DNA of 12,508 bases from Mailhella massiliensis (GTDB lineage: Bacteria > Desulfobacterota > Desulfovibrionia > Desulfovibrionales > Desulfovibrionaceae): positions 1 to 12,508 of the forward strand of contig NZ_DYZA01000230.1 of assembly GCF_020741395.1 (NCBI RefSeq), read 5' to 3'. Under the pieces are notes generated by a model that saw only the letters and a list, made by a program, of their open reading frames with translations, was not told where the DNA came from and did no database searches. Positions 6,498 to 12,508 of this stretch are shown here, piece by piece. The position numbers were made by a program, and so were the translations under genes. How positions within the stretch are numbered: the stretch's first letter is position 1; the number at the start of each line of letters is the position of its first letter.

Positions 6498-7760
6498 ATG
6501 AAATATATCAGCGCAATTCCCTGCGAAGCGGACGCCCTGCCCTTTCCCCGCCGCCTCGCGCTCATGGGCTGTACAGGCTCCATAGGCGCCAGCACCCTGC
6601 GCGTGCTCGATGCGTGGAAAAGTTCCGGCAAGTTCACGGTGCAGGCCCTGGCTGCGGGGCGCAACATCGAGCTTCTGGCAAGGCAGGCCGACTTCTGGCG
6701 GCCGCCGTATCTCGCCGTGCTGGAAAAGGACGGGCCCCACGGCGTCAAGGCCCTGCGCGCCCTTCTGCCTGCGGGTTACGCGCCGGAAATACTCTCAGGC
6801 AAGGAAGGCTACGCACTCCTTTCCTCCCTCCCCGAAGTGGACATGGTACTTTCCGCCCAGGTGGGCGCGGCAGGACTCCGGGCCACGGTGGCCGCCGCCC
6901 TTGCGGGAAAGACCGTCTGCCTCGCCAACAAAGAATCCCTGGTGCTCGCCGGGAAGCTCATCCGCCAATTATGCGCGCGCACGGGCGCGGTGATCCTGCC
7001 CGTGGATTCGGAGCATTGCGCCCTTTTCGAGAGCATGGCGGGCCGCAGGGAAAGCGATATCGCGCGGCTCATCCTCACGGCCTCGGGCGGCCCCTTCCGG
7101 GGAAAAAGCCGGGAATTTCTCCAGACCGTGCGCCCGCAGGACGCTCTCCGGCACCCGAGCTGGAGCATGGGCGCGAAAATCACCATCGACTCGGCCACGC
7201 TCATGAACAAGGGCCTGGAAGTCATTGAAGCCTTCCACCTCTATCAGGTTCCGGTGAAGGATATCGAGGTGGTGGTACACCCGCAGTCCGTGATCCATTC
7301 GCTGGTGGAGCTCTCCGACGGCTCGCTCATCGGCCAGCTCGCCGTGCCGGACATGCGCGTGCCCATTGCGGCCTGCCTTGCCTGGCCCCACCTTCTGGAA
7401 GGGACGCGCACGGGCATACGGCCCCTGCGCCTCGCCGAGGTGGGGAGCCTTACCTTTGAAGAGCCGGACCGTGCCCTTTTCCCCTGCCTCGACCTTGCCT
7501 GCCGAGCTCTGGAAGAGGGCCTCACCGTGGAGCTCAGCGCGGCCAACGAAGTAGCCGTGGCGCGCTTCCTCGGGGGGGAGATAGGCTTCCCCCACATAGC
7601 GGCCCTGGTGGAAGACGTGCTCGGAGCCACCCCGGCAAGGCCGGACTTTTCCCTGCACGACGGCCCCCTCGAAACGCAGGTGAAGGCCGGGCTGGAAGCA
7701 ATCGAAGCCTGCGATGCGGCCGCGCGCGAAAAGGCGTATCTCTGGCGCGCCCCTTGCTGA
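6498..7760 (+). CDS. dxr: 1-deoxy-D-xylulose 5-phosphate reductoisomerase
   Basis: Dxr (IspC) converts DXP to 2-C-methyl-D-erythritol 4-phosphate with NADPH, the first committed step of the MEP isoprenoid pathway and the target of fosmidomycin. The product is 420 aa, slightly longer than E. coli (398) because of an N-terminal extension of about 20 residues. Motifs are GCTGSIG (24-30) for NADPH, LANKESLVLAG (142-152), the metal ligands Asp170 and Glu172 in DSEH, the substrate loop HPSWSMG (219-225), MNKGLEVIEA (236-245) with the third metal ligand Glu241, and HPQSVIHSLV (261-270). ATGs occur at 6492 and 6498; AAAGGA (6486-6491) abuts the first but has 6-nt spacing to the second, so 6498 is chosen. 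The product feeds uppS upstream by supplying isoprenoid units. Confidence 0.95.
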   Translation: MKYISAIPCEADALPFPRRLALMGCTGSIGASTLRVLDAWKSSGKFTVQALAAGRNIELLARQADFWRPPYLAVLEKDGPHGVKALRALLPAGYAPEILSGKEGYALLSSLPEVDMVLSAQVGAAGLRATVAAALAGKTVCLANKESLVLAGKLIRQLCARTGAVILPVDSEHCALFESMAGRRESDIARLILTASGGPFRGKSREFLQTVRPQDALRHPSWSMGAKITIDSATLMNKGLEVIEAFHLYQVPVKDIEVVVHPQSVIHSLVELSDGSLIGQLAVPDMRVPIAACLAWPHLLEGTRTGIRPLRLAEVGSLTFEEPDRALFPCLDLACRALEEGLTVELSAANEVAVARFLGGEIGFPHIAALVEDVLGATPARPDFSLHDGPLETQVKAGLEAIEACDAAAREKAYLWRAPC

Positions 7761-7871
7761 GCGGCCGGAAGGCGCTTTGTGCGGCAAAGCCCGCCCCGCC
7801 GGAGAGAGGCCCCGGGCCGCATGGGCAAACGCCCTTTTCCGGCAGTATCGCCGCCCCTTTCCCGGGATCGA

Positions 7872-7895
7872 CGCGCCTTTTTCGCGCGCTTTTTT
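7872..7895 (+). terminator. Probable intrinsic terminator after dxr
   Basis: CGCGC (7872-7876) pairs with GCGCG (7884-7888) around a 7-nt loop, and C plus TTTTTT (7890-7895) follows. The stem is short but all GC. It sits 111 bp after the dxr stop codon and just before a candidate promoter, which fits the end of one transcript and the start of another. Confidence 0.5.
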
Positions 7896-7913
7896 CCGGG
7901 GGCGCTTTGCGCA

Positions 7914-7942
7914 TTGTGCTTTCAGGAAAAATCTCCTATTAA
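7914..7942 (+). promoter_or_regulatory. Candidate promoter of rseP-tsaB
   Basis: TTGTGC (7914-7919) and TATTAA (7937-7942) are 17 bp apart in a locally AT-rich patch. They match three and four of six sigma-70 consensus positions respectively. The location just downstream of the dxr terminator supports the call. The implied leader before rseP would be about 160 nt. Confidence 0.4.
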
Positions 7943-8110
7943 TCCGCTTGGGAGACGCCTGAGCTTTTCCGCGCGAAGGTTCTCCGGATATAAGGCGGCC
8001 TTCCTCCGGGCAGGAGTGCAGGGCGTGCCCTTTCAGGCCGCGCTGCTTCCCTGCGCCGCCTTGCGACATTCAACCTCAGCGGGGCGTCGCCACGCACCCT
8101 TCAGGATACC

Positions 8111-9205
8111 ATGCAGTCATTACTCCACTATCTTTCCTACTGGGATTCCGCGCTGGCCGTGGTGCTGGTGTTCGGCGGGCTCATCTTCTTCCATGAGCTC
8201 GGGCATTTTCTGGCCTTCCGGGCCTTCAAGGTGGGAGTCATCACCTTTTCCATAGGCATGGGGCCGAAAATGTGCTCCTTCCGGCGCGGCAAGACGGAAT
8301 ACCGCCTTTCCTGGCTGCCCTTCGGCGGCTACGTTTCGGGCGTGGGCGAATACAGCGACGAGGTGGAAAGCCTCGGCTTCACGCAGGAAGAGGCCGTGAC
8401 CAGCAAGCCCGCGTGGCAGAGGCTCATCATCGCCTTTGCCGGGCCGTTCATGAACCTTATCATCGCCTGGCTCATCTACTGGGGCCTCACCATGAGCATG
8501 GGCCTTGCCGTCACCCTGCCGCAGGTGGGGGGCATAGTGCAGGGCAGCGCGGCCATGGAGGCGGGCATACTGCCCGGAGACATGATTACGGCCATTGACG
8601 ACGCTCCCGTGGACCGCTGGGAACAGGTGCCCGATACGGTGGGCGAATCCGGCGGCCGCACTCTGGAAGTGGAAGTCGAGCGCGAGGGAAAAACCCTGCA
8701 TTTTTCCCTGATGCCCACGCGCAGCGAGCGCACCAATATCTTCGGGGAAACGGAAACGGCCTGGCTCATCGGCGTGCAGGCCTCCGGCGCGGTGCGCTAT
8801 GAGGAAAAGGGCTTCCTGGAATCCGCCGTTCTCGGGCTCAGGCAGACCTGGGGCATGATCGACCTCACCCTGACCAGCGTGAAAAAACTCGTCACGGGTT
8901 CCGTGGCCGCCGATGCCGTGGGCGGGCCCATACTCATCGCCCAGATGCTGGGCAGACAGGCCGAAGCCGGCCTTGCGCCGCTTCTCATGCTCACGGCCCT
9001 CATCAGCGTAAACCTCGGCCTGCTCAACCTCTTCCCCATCCCGGTGCTGGACGGCGGCTCCATCCTGTTCTGCATCGTGGAAATCATCGTCCGCCGCCCC
9101 GTACCGGAAAAGGTACAGGACTGGTCCATGCGCGTGGGCGCAAGCCTTCTCATCGCGCTCATGGTCTTTGCCACCTTCAACGACGTCATGCGCTGGTTCA
9201 GGTAA
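8111..9205 (+). CDS. rseP: RseP-family site-2 intramembrane zinc metalloprotease
   Basis: This is a peptidase family M50 protease of the inner membrane. Relatives cut anti-sigma factors (RseA in E. coli) and leftover signal peptides within the membrane. The product is 364 aa. The first membrane span carries the zinc motif HELGH (28-32), with GHFLAFRAFKVGV after it and the FSIGMGP segment (46-52). AFAGPFMNL (108-116) begins the second span. A single PDZ domain spans roughly 130-205, compared with two in E. coli RseP, which is common for enzymes of this length. The third zinc ligand is Asp314 in NLFPIPVLDGG (306-316), and a last span ends near the C-terminus. AGGA (8103-8106) lies 4 nt before the ATG. 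tsaB follows after 4 bp, so the two are cotranscribed. In E. coli this gene is followed by bamA, which is absent here. Confidence 0.94.
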   Translation: MQSLLHYLSYWDSALAVVLVFGGLIFFHELGHFLAFRAFKVGVITFSIGMGPKMCSFRRGKTEYRLSWLPFGGYVSGVGEYSDEVESLGFTQEEAVTSKPAWQRLIIAFAGPFMNLIIAWLIYWGLTMSMGLAVTLPQVGGIVQGSAAMEAGILPGDMITAIDDAPVDRWEQVPDTVGESGGRTLEVEVEREGKTLHFSLMPTRSERTNIFGETETAWLIGVQASGAVRYEEKGFLESAVLGLRQTWGMIDLTLTSVKKLVTGSVAADAVGGPILIAQMLGRQAEAGLAPLLMLTALISVNLGLLNLFPIPVLDGGSILFCIVEIIVRRPVPEKVQDWSMRVGASLLIALMVFATFNDVMRWFR

Positions 9206-9209
9206 CGCC

Positions 9210-9986
9210 ATGCAGGATATCACCCTTGTGCTGAATACCGCGGAAAAGCGCGTGCAGTTCGCCCTTTTCCGCGCAGGCTCCATGCTCTGCGCCGAAGACT
9301 GGCTCGCCCAGCGCGGCGGCACCGAACTGCTCGCCCCGGCCCTTGCCGAAGCCTGTTCACGCCTCGGCTTCCCCCCTTCCGCCATAGGCCGCATCGCCTG
9401 CGCGGCCGGGCCGGGCAACTTCACGGGCCTGCGCATAGGCCTGACCACAGCCTCGGCCCTGGCCCGCGCTGCGGGAGCGAAACAGGCGGGACTGAACTAC
9501 CTTCAGTGCCTCGCCGCCAACGCCCCGGCCCGCGAAGGGGAAGAGGTGCTCGTGCTCACCAACGCCCGCCGGGGCCTGGCCTACGGCGCGCGTTTCCGCG
9601 CCGATGAAAAGGGCTTCCCCGTGCCCATGGGCCGCACCTTCCTTCTGCCCGTGCCGCCCCTGCCCGAAGGCTTTACCATGGGAAGCCCGGCCTTTGTGCT
9701 CGGCAGCGCCGTGAACAGCAACCTCGCCTGCATCAAAGAGGCCCTGCCCCCCTCCGCCCGTATCCTTGAAGGCGACCACCCCACCCCGGCTTCCCTTGCC
9801 GCCATGGTGCGCGCCGTAGACTGGGAAAAGGAAGACGGCTCCGATATCCCTCCCCTCTACATGCGCGACTGCGACGCCGTGGAAAACCTCGACGCCATAG
9901 CCCGCGCCCAGGGCCGCACGCCGGAAATCGCCCAGCAGGAACTGGAACGCCTCACCCACGCTCCCCTTACCCTGGTAGAGGAATAA
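9210..9986 (+). CDS. tsaB: tRNA threonylcarbamoyladenosine biosynthesis protein TsaB
   Basis: TsaB (YeaZ) is the scaffold partner of TsaD and TsaE. The complex transfers the threonylcarbamoyl group to A37 of ANN-decoding tRNAs to make t6A. TsaB has the ASKHA fold but no catalysis of its own. The product is 258 aa. The best marker is GPGNFTGLRIG (67-77, usually GPGSFTGLRIG), followed by a helix TTASALARAAG. The N-terminal beta hairpin reads LVLNTAEKRVQFAL, with Asn9 where many members have Asp in the DTS motif. The C-terminal PPLYMRDCDAV matches the typical PxYxR region. The ATG at 9210 is chosen because AGG (9200-9202) lies 7 nt upstream and the conserved hairpin starts there. An upstream in-frame ATG at 9168 lies inside rseP and adds non-homologous residues. 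Only 4 bp separate it from rseP. Confidence 0.9.
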   Translation: MQDITLVLNTAEKRVQFALFRAGSMLCAEDWLAQRGGTELLAPALAEACSRLGFPPSAIGRIACAAGPGNFTGLRIGLTTASALARAAGAKQAGLNYLQCLAANAPAREGEEVLVLTNARRGLAYGARFRADEKGFPVPMGRTFLLPVPPLPEGFTMGSPAFVLGSAVNSNLACIKEALPPSARILEGDHPTPASLAAMVRAVDWEKEDGSDIPPLYMRDCDAVENLDAIARAQGRTPEIAQQELERLTHAPLTLVEE

Positions 9987-10447
9987 GGCCGGAAAAGGCC
10001 CTTCCTCCCCTGCCCCGGACACAGGCGGGGCCGGGCGGATGCCTCTCCCGCCGACGGCGCAAACACGCCGCACGGCGCGCATCCATAACGGAAAAGGCAC
10101 CGCGCCCGGGAAAACCTTTTCCCGAAAGTGCCCCTCCTGCCGGGAGCGCCTTCCTAAAAAACGCTTCTCACGGCTGCCGCAACACCGGGGCTTAGCGGCG
10201 TTTCCCCGCGCGGAAAAACTACCGGCAGAGAACGGCGGCCTCTCCCCGTGCGGAAAAGCCGGCTGCCCCTTCCGGACGCGCCTCCTCCCGGGGGTCCGGT
10301 GAATCGCCAGGGCGCGGGGCGCGCTCCACAGCGCGAAGGCGGAGCCATGCACCCCCATCCCGGAAAGGGAGGTTGCCCCGGGAAGCCCTGCTTTCGCGTG
10401 CGGGACCTCACCGGGGCGTCGTTCCCTGTTTATGGTACGGAGGGGCC
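9987..10447. other. Convergent intergenic region between tsaB and the nitroreductase
   Basis: The 461 bp between two converging units have no supported gene. They contain an imperfect hairpin near 10007-10030 (CCCCTGCC pairing with GGC-GGGG) and the perfect inverted repeat at 10107-10124. An A6 run at 10156-10161 would be a T-tract for - strand transcripts, but no good stem precedes it. Two similar short words (CCCCG-CG/TG-CGGAAAA) occur at about 10204-10216 and 10244-10256. One of these structures may serve as a terminator for either unit, but none is clear-cut. Confidence 0.5.
10107..10124. repeat. Perfect inverted repeat in the convergent gap
   Basis: CGGGAAAA (10107-10114) and TTTTCCCG (10117-10124) form a perfect 8-bp palindrome with a 2-nt centre. 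It is symmetric, so it would form a hairpin in transcripts from either side. It lacks a T-tract outside the stem, so it could equally be a protein-binding operator or a pausing site. Confidence 0.7.
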
Positions 10448-11071
10448 TCACCATGCGCCGAGGTGTATTTTCTCCCGGATATCCACGCTTTTCTGCCGGG
10501 GCAGAGAAGCGTTTTTTGCCGGGTAGCCCAAGGCAAGATAACAAGGCATAACATAGTTGTCCGGGTGGCCCAGCACCGTTTTGATATGTTCGGACTCCTC
10601 CTTCATGGGGATGCGCGTCACCCCGAAGATGCCTTCGGAAGCCGCGGCCAGAAGAATATTCTCGATGCAGCACCATATCGAGGCAAAATCATTGAGGGAA
10701 CTCAGCGAGGTGGGGCGAAGCAGCGGCTCCCTCACCCGGAAAAAGGGCAGGATGAGACAGCCTGCATGATAGAGCATGGAAAACTGCCGGGGCATGGCCT
10801 CGTGGAACATGGCGCGCTGCGCAACGTCCGTGAGTCCGAAGCCGTCGAGCATGGCGTCACATTCCTCGCGGCTTTCCATGTCCTTCACCCGCAGAAGCCT
10901 CCGCCTTTCGCTTTTCTCGTTGACGACGACGAATTCCCACTGTCGCAAATGCGTGTTGCTCGGCGCTTTCAAGCCCGCTTCCAGCAGGCGCTCCACCGTC
11001 TCCCTGTCCACCGTCCTGTCTTCAAAATCCCGAACCGTCCTGCGCCGCGCTATCGCTTCATATACATCCAT
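10448..11071 (-). CDS. Nitroreductase-family flavoprotein
   Basis: The 207-aa product is an FMN-dependent oxidoreductase of the nitroreductase fold, a group that reduces nitroaromatics, quinones, flavins or other substrates with NAD(P)H. The true substrate cannot be told from sequence. The N-terminus YEAIARRRTVRDFEDRTV (4-21) has the conserved FMN-phosphate arginines (Arg9 to Arg11) and the R-x-F motif. APSNTHLRQWEFVVV (36-50) matches the usual APSxxNxQPW-FVVV segment. The IENILLAAASEGIFG region (136-150) matches the second FMN-binding stretch, and LALGYP (179-184) is near the end. The - strand start at 11071 has AAAGGAG with 6-nt spacing. A longer frame to 11143 has no homology and would overlap the upstream gene's stop. 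It lies 61 bp downstream of the WYL regulator on the same strand, implying one operon. Confidence 0.88.
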   Translation of the reverse strand: MDVYEAIARRRTVRDFEDRTVDRETVERLLEAGLKAPSNTHLRQWEFVVVNEKSERRRLLRVKDMESREECDAMLDGFGLTDVAQRAMFHEAMPRQFSMLYHAGCLILPFFRVREPLLRPTSLSSLNDFASIWCCIENILLAAASEGIFGVTRIPMKEESEHIKTVLGHPDNYVMPCYLALGYPAKNASLPRQKSVDIREKIHLGAW

Positions 11072-11132
11072 ACCGTGCTCCTTTGTTTTTCCCGCAAGGG
11101 ACAGGACGAACATAGCGCGGGGAACCGGACAT

Positions 11133-12044
11133 CTAGCTGTCATATTTCTCCTGCATGAGGCGGATTTTTTCCCTCAGAATTTCACGCAGGGAAAGGGGCT
11201 CGAAAACTTCCAGCCCATCGGCAAAGGAAAGGAGGTAGCCCGTGAGCCATGCGTTGACGGGCATGGGCTCGTCGATGAGGAAGGAGCCGTCCGGCTGCCG
11301 GGAAACGGCCTGTGCGGGAAATTCGTCGAACACGCGGAAGGCGTATTCGGCCTTCACCCTGAGCACGACGCGCTCCATGGCGTAGCTTGCGGCATAGTCC
11401 GGGGCGGCCATGGGATCGCTCTGCATGACGCGCTCGAACCTCTCTTCGGTCACGCGCAGGTCGCGTATGCGCGAAGCCCGAAGCACAGTTTCGCGGCCGT
11501 GCCTGCGGTCGAAAAGGCAGACATACCAGGCGCGTTCCCGGAAAAGCAGGCACAAAGGCTCCGCGCATTTTTCCGAAATACGGTTCTCCGAGCTGAAGTA
11601 GGTGAAAGTAATGACTTTTTTCCCGAGGATCGCCTCTTTCAGCCGGTCGAACTTCTCCTTGTCGAAGCCGGAACCGCACCAGGAGGAAAAATCCACGCGC
11701 AGCCAGCGTTCTTCGGAGTCCTTGCGGAACAGCGCCGCAAGCTTGCGGAGCGCTTCGTCCGCCCCGGTATAGCCCGTGCCTTGAAGAGCCTGAAGGCCGT
11801 GCAGGATATCTTCCTGCTCCTGCGGGGTCATAAAGGTTCTGTCGAGGGTGAATTCCCGGAGCATGCCCACGCCCCCGCCGTAGCCCCGGCGGGAAGTGAG
11901 AGGAATACCCGCGAGGCTCAGGGCGTCCAGATCCCTCCTTATGGTACGCACGGATACGGAACAATGCTCCGCCAGTTCCCCGGTCGTGAGGCCGGAGCCC
12001 TTCATCAATAAAAACATGATCTTGAAAAGACGCTCCACCTGCAT
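11133..12044 (-). CDS. YafY-type transcriptional regulator with HTH and WYL domains
   Basis: The 303-aa product is a DeoR/YafY-like transcription factor. An N-terminal winged helix-turn-helix occupies residues 3-60, including LTTGELAEHCSVSVRTIRRD (19-38) as the recognition region and a RRGYGGG wing (52-58). A central WYL domain (about 140-207) contains EPLCLLFRERAWYVCLF with the signature WY(L/V) at 173-175 and LRASRIRDLRVTEERF (188-203) at the predicted ligand-binding groove. A C-terminal WCX-type extension follows to the end. WYL domains bind small ligands or nucleic acids in other regulators; the ligand here is unknown. The start at 12044 has GGAGGGAG ending 6 nt upstream and begins the HTH homology; the longer open frame to 12398 is non-homologous. 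It precedes the nitroreductase by 61 bp, so it likely controls its own operon. Confidence 0.9.
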   Translation of the reverse strand: MQVERLFKIMFLLMKGSGLTTGELAEHCSVSVRTIRRDLDALSLAGIPLTSRRGYGGGVGMLREFTLDRTFMTPQEQEDILHGLQALQGTGYTGADEALRKLAALFRKDSEERWLRVDFSSWCGSGFDKEKFDRLKEAILGKKVITFTYFSSENRISEKCAEPLCLLFRERAWYVCLFDRRHGRETVLRASRIRDLRVTEERFERVMQSDPMAAPDYAASYAMERVVLRVKAEYAFRVFDEFPAQAVSRQPDGSFLIDEPMPVNAWLTGYLLSFADGLEVFEPLSLREILREKIRLMQEKYDS

Positions 12045-12082
12045 AATACGCTCCCTCCATGATGCGCGCCCCGCACCCCTTT

Positions 12083-12110
12083 GTGATACCCTTTCCCGCA
12101 GACGGCGCAA
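12083..12110 (-). promoter_or_regulatory. Weak candidate promoter of the WYL-nitroreductase operon
   Basis: On the - strand TTGCGC (12110-12105) and TATCAC (12088-12083) are 16 bp apart, about 40 bp upstream of the regulator start codon. The -10 matches four of six positions and the -35 only three. It is the best candidate seen in this GC-rich stretch. Confidence 0.25.
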
Positions 12111-12146
12111 GGGCCGCCCTTTCCCGCGCCTGAGCGGCCGGGGATT

Positions 12147-12174
12147 CCTTCGCAAACAAAGGCCGAAGGATGCG
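12147..12174. repeat. 28-nt palindromic-core repeat, copy 1
   Basis: This is the first copy of an exact 28-nt repeat. It starts CCTTCGCAAACAAAGG and ends CGAAGGATGCG. CCTTCG (12147-12152) pairs with CGAAGG (12164-12169) across an 11-nt loop. It lies about 100 bp upstream of the WYL regulator start codon. Confidence 0.9.
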
Positions 12175-12399
12175 TTGCGCAAGGGGCCTGACCTTTCCCA
12201 CGCCGGAGGGACACAGAGGCCCGCCCTTGCCGCGTCCGCCCTGCCGCGCAGGTTCGTATGCCCCGGACACACTGTACGGGCGCGGGGCTTGTACGCTGCG
12301 GCGGCGCGCAACGGCGGGAGTGAATCCCGCCTGCGCTTGCCTTGCGGCCCGGCCGCCTGAAGGCTGGCCGGGGGCCCCAGAGCGTTGAGAAGGGGCAAG

Positions 12400-12427
12400 C
12401 CTTCGCAAACAAAGGCCGAAGGATGCG
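12400..12427. repeat. 28-nt palindromic-core repeat, copy 2
   Basis: The second copy is identical to the first over 28 nt, 253 bp away, in the same orientation. It is bracketed by a 12-nt direct repeat, AAGGGGCAAGCC, at 12390-12401 and 12433-12444, the left one overlapping the first two bases of the repeat. Confidence 0.9.
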
Positions 12428-12508
12428 GGGAAAAGGGGCAAGCCCCGGCAACGCTCCCTTATCTTTAAATCCCTTCCTTTGACACGACGGAGGGACGCGC
12501 AGGCCCGT

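Larger units (their letters stand above)
7761..8110 (+). other. dxr-rseP gap containing a terminator and a promoter
   Basis: No gene is supported in these 350 bp; overlapping open frames run out of frame into rseP and look like GC-rich noise. The gap holds a terminator-like hairpin (7872-7895) followed by a candidate promoter (7914-7942), listed separately. A small hairpin, AGGGC-GT-GCCCT, lies at 8020-8031. A TATAAG box at 7989-7994 lacks a matching -35. The rseP ribosome site AGGA is at 8103-8106. Confidence 0.55.
12045..12508. other. Non-coding right end with a degenerate duplicated unit
   Basis: No gene is supported in these 464 bp; several open frames on both strands are Arg/Pro/Ala-rich noise. 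The main content is a 28-nt exact repeat (12147-12174 and 12400-12427). Further short matches follow each copy: AAGGGGC at 12181 and 12433, and a 23-nt stretch matching at 19 positions (12201-12223 and 12485-12507). This suggests a duplicated unit that has drifted and may continue past the window. Confidence 0.6.

Noticed and set aside
7779..8255. Possible small gene in the dxr-rseP gap
   Set aside because: It runs out of frame well into rseP, has Arg/Pro/Ser-rich composition with no motif, and no ribosome site.
9168..9209. Upstream ATG start for tsaB inside rseP
   Set aside because: The added 14 residues are not TsaB-like and the ATG has no ribosome site; 9210 has one.
9357..10676. 439-codon - strand open frame across tsaB and the following gap
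   Set aside because: It is antisense to tsaB, rich in Gly/Arg/Ala with no motif, and overlaps the nitroreductase end.
11072..11143. Longer nitroreductase start at 11143
   Set aside because: It would overlap the WYL stop, lacks homology, and the AAAGGAG site supports 11071.
12045..12451. Open frames on the - strand at the right end extending the WYL gene upstream
   Set aside because: HTH homology and the GGAGGGAG site fix the start at 12044; the upstream residues derive from the repeat region.

Overview
The window is a GC-rich chromosomal segment from a Gram-negative bacterium. It carries nine housekeeping and envelope genes on the + strand and a two-gene regulatory unit on the - strand. Gene content and order (rpsB, tsf, a WaaE/KdtX-like glycosyltransferase, pyrH, frr, uppS, cdsA, dxr, rseP, tsaB), together with the protein sequences, suggest Desulfobacterota, most likely a Desulfovibrionaceae member (Desulfovibrio/Bilophila/Mailhella-like). 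This assignment is inferred from recognition of the proteins and is not backed by a database search.

Layout. 1-378 is non-coding, with a candidate sigma-70 promoter (226-254) and a structured leader for rpsB. rpsB (379-1128) and tsf (1155-1985) form a short translation unit closed by a strong intrinsic terminator (2057-2086). A second candidate promoter (2031-2059) overlaps the 5' arm of that terminator and could start a new transcript for the glycosyltransferase (2110-2940), pyrH (2943-3659) and frr (3661-4221), which are almost contiguous. uppS (4381-5088), cdsA (5331-6155) and dxr (6498-7760) follow in the same direction but are separated by 159-342 bp GC-rich gaps full of small hairpins. 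One gap holds a 23-nt direct repeat flanking a perfect hairpin. After dxr come a T-tract hairpin (7872-7895) and a candidate promoter (7914-7942), so rseP (8111-9205) and tsaB (9210-9986) probably form their own unit. A 461-bp gap separates tsaB from the convergent - strand pair: a WYL-domain transcription factor (11133-12044) transcribed first, then a nitroreductase-family flavoprotein (10448-11071). The right end (12045-12508) has no gene but carries two copies of an exact 28-nt repeat with a palindromic core.

How the genes fit together. rpsB, tsf and frr serve ribosome assembly, elongation and recycling. pyrH makes UDP for RNA and nucleotide-sugar synthesis. dxr (isoprenoid precursors), uppS (undecaprenyl-PP carrier lipid), cdsA (CDP-diacylglycerol) and the WaaE-like glycosyltransferase (probably LPS core) serve the cell envelope. 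rseP is the site-2 intramembrane protease, normally linked to envelope stress signalling. tsaB belongs to the tRNA t6A machinery. The window is thus a translation-plus-envelope growth cluster next to a small, probably autoregulated redox-enzyme operon.

I found no convincing new biological system. The points most worth a second look are the repeats at 5155-5234 and 12147-12427, the promoter/terminator overlap before the glycosyltransferase, the recurring double ATG at gene starts, and the WYL/nitroreductase pair.
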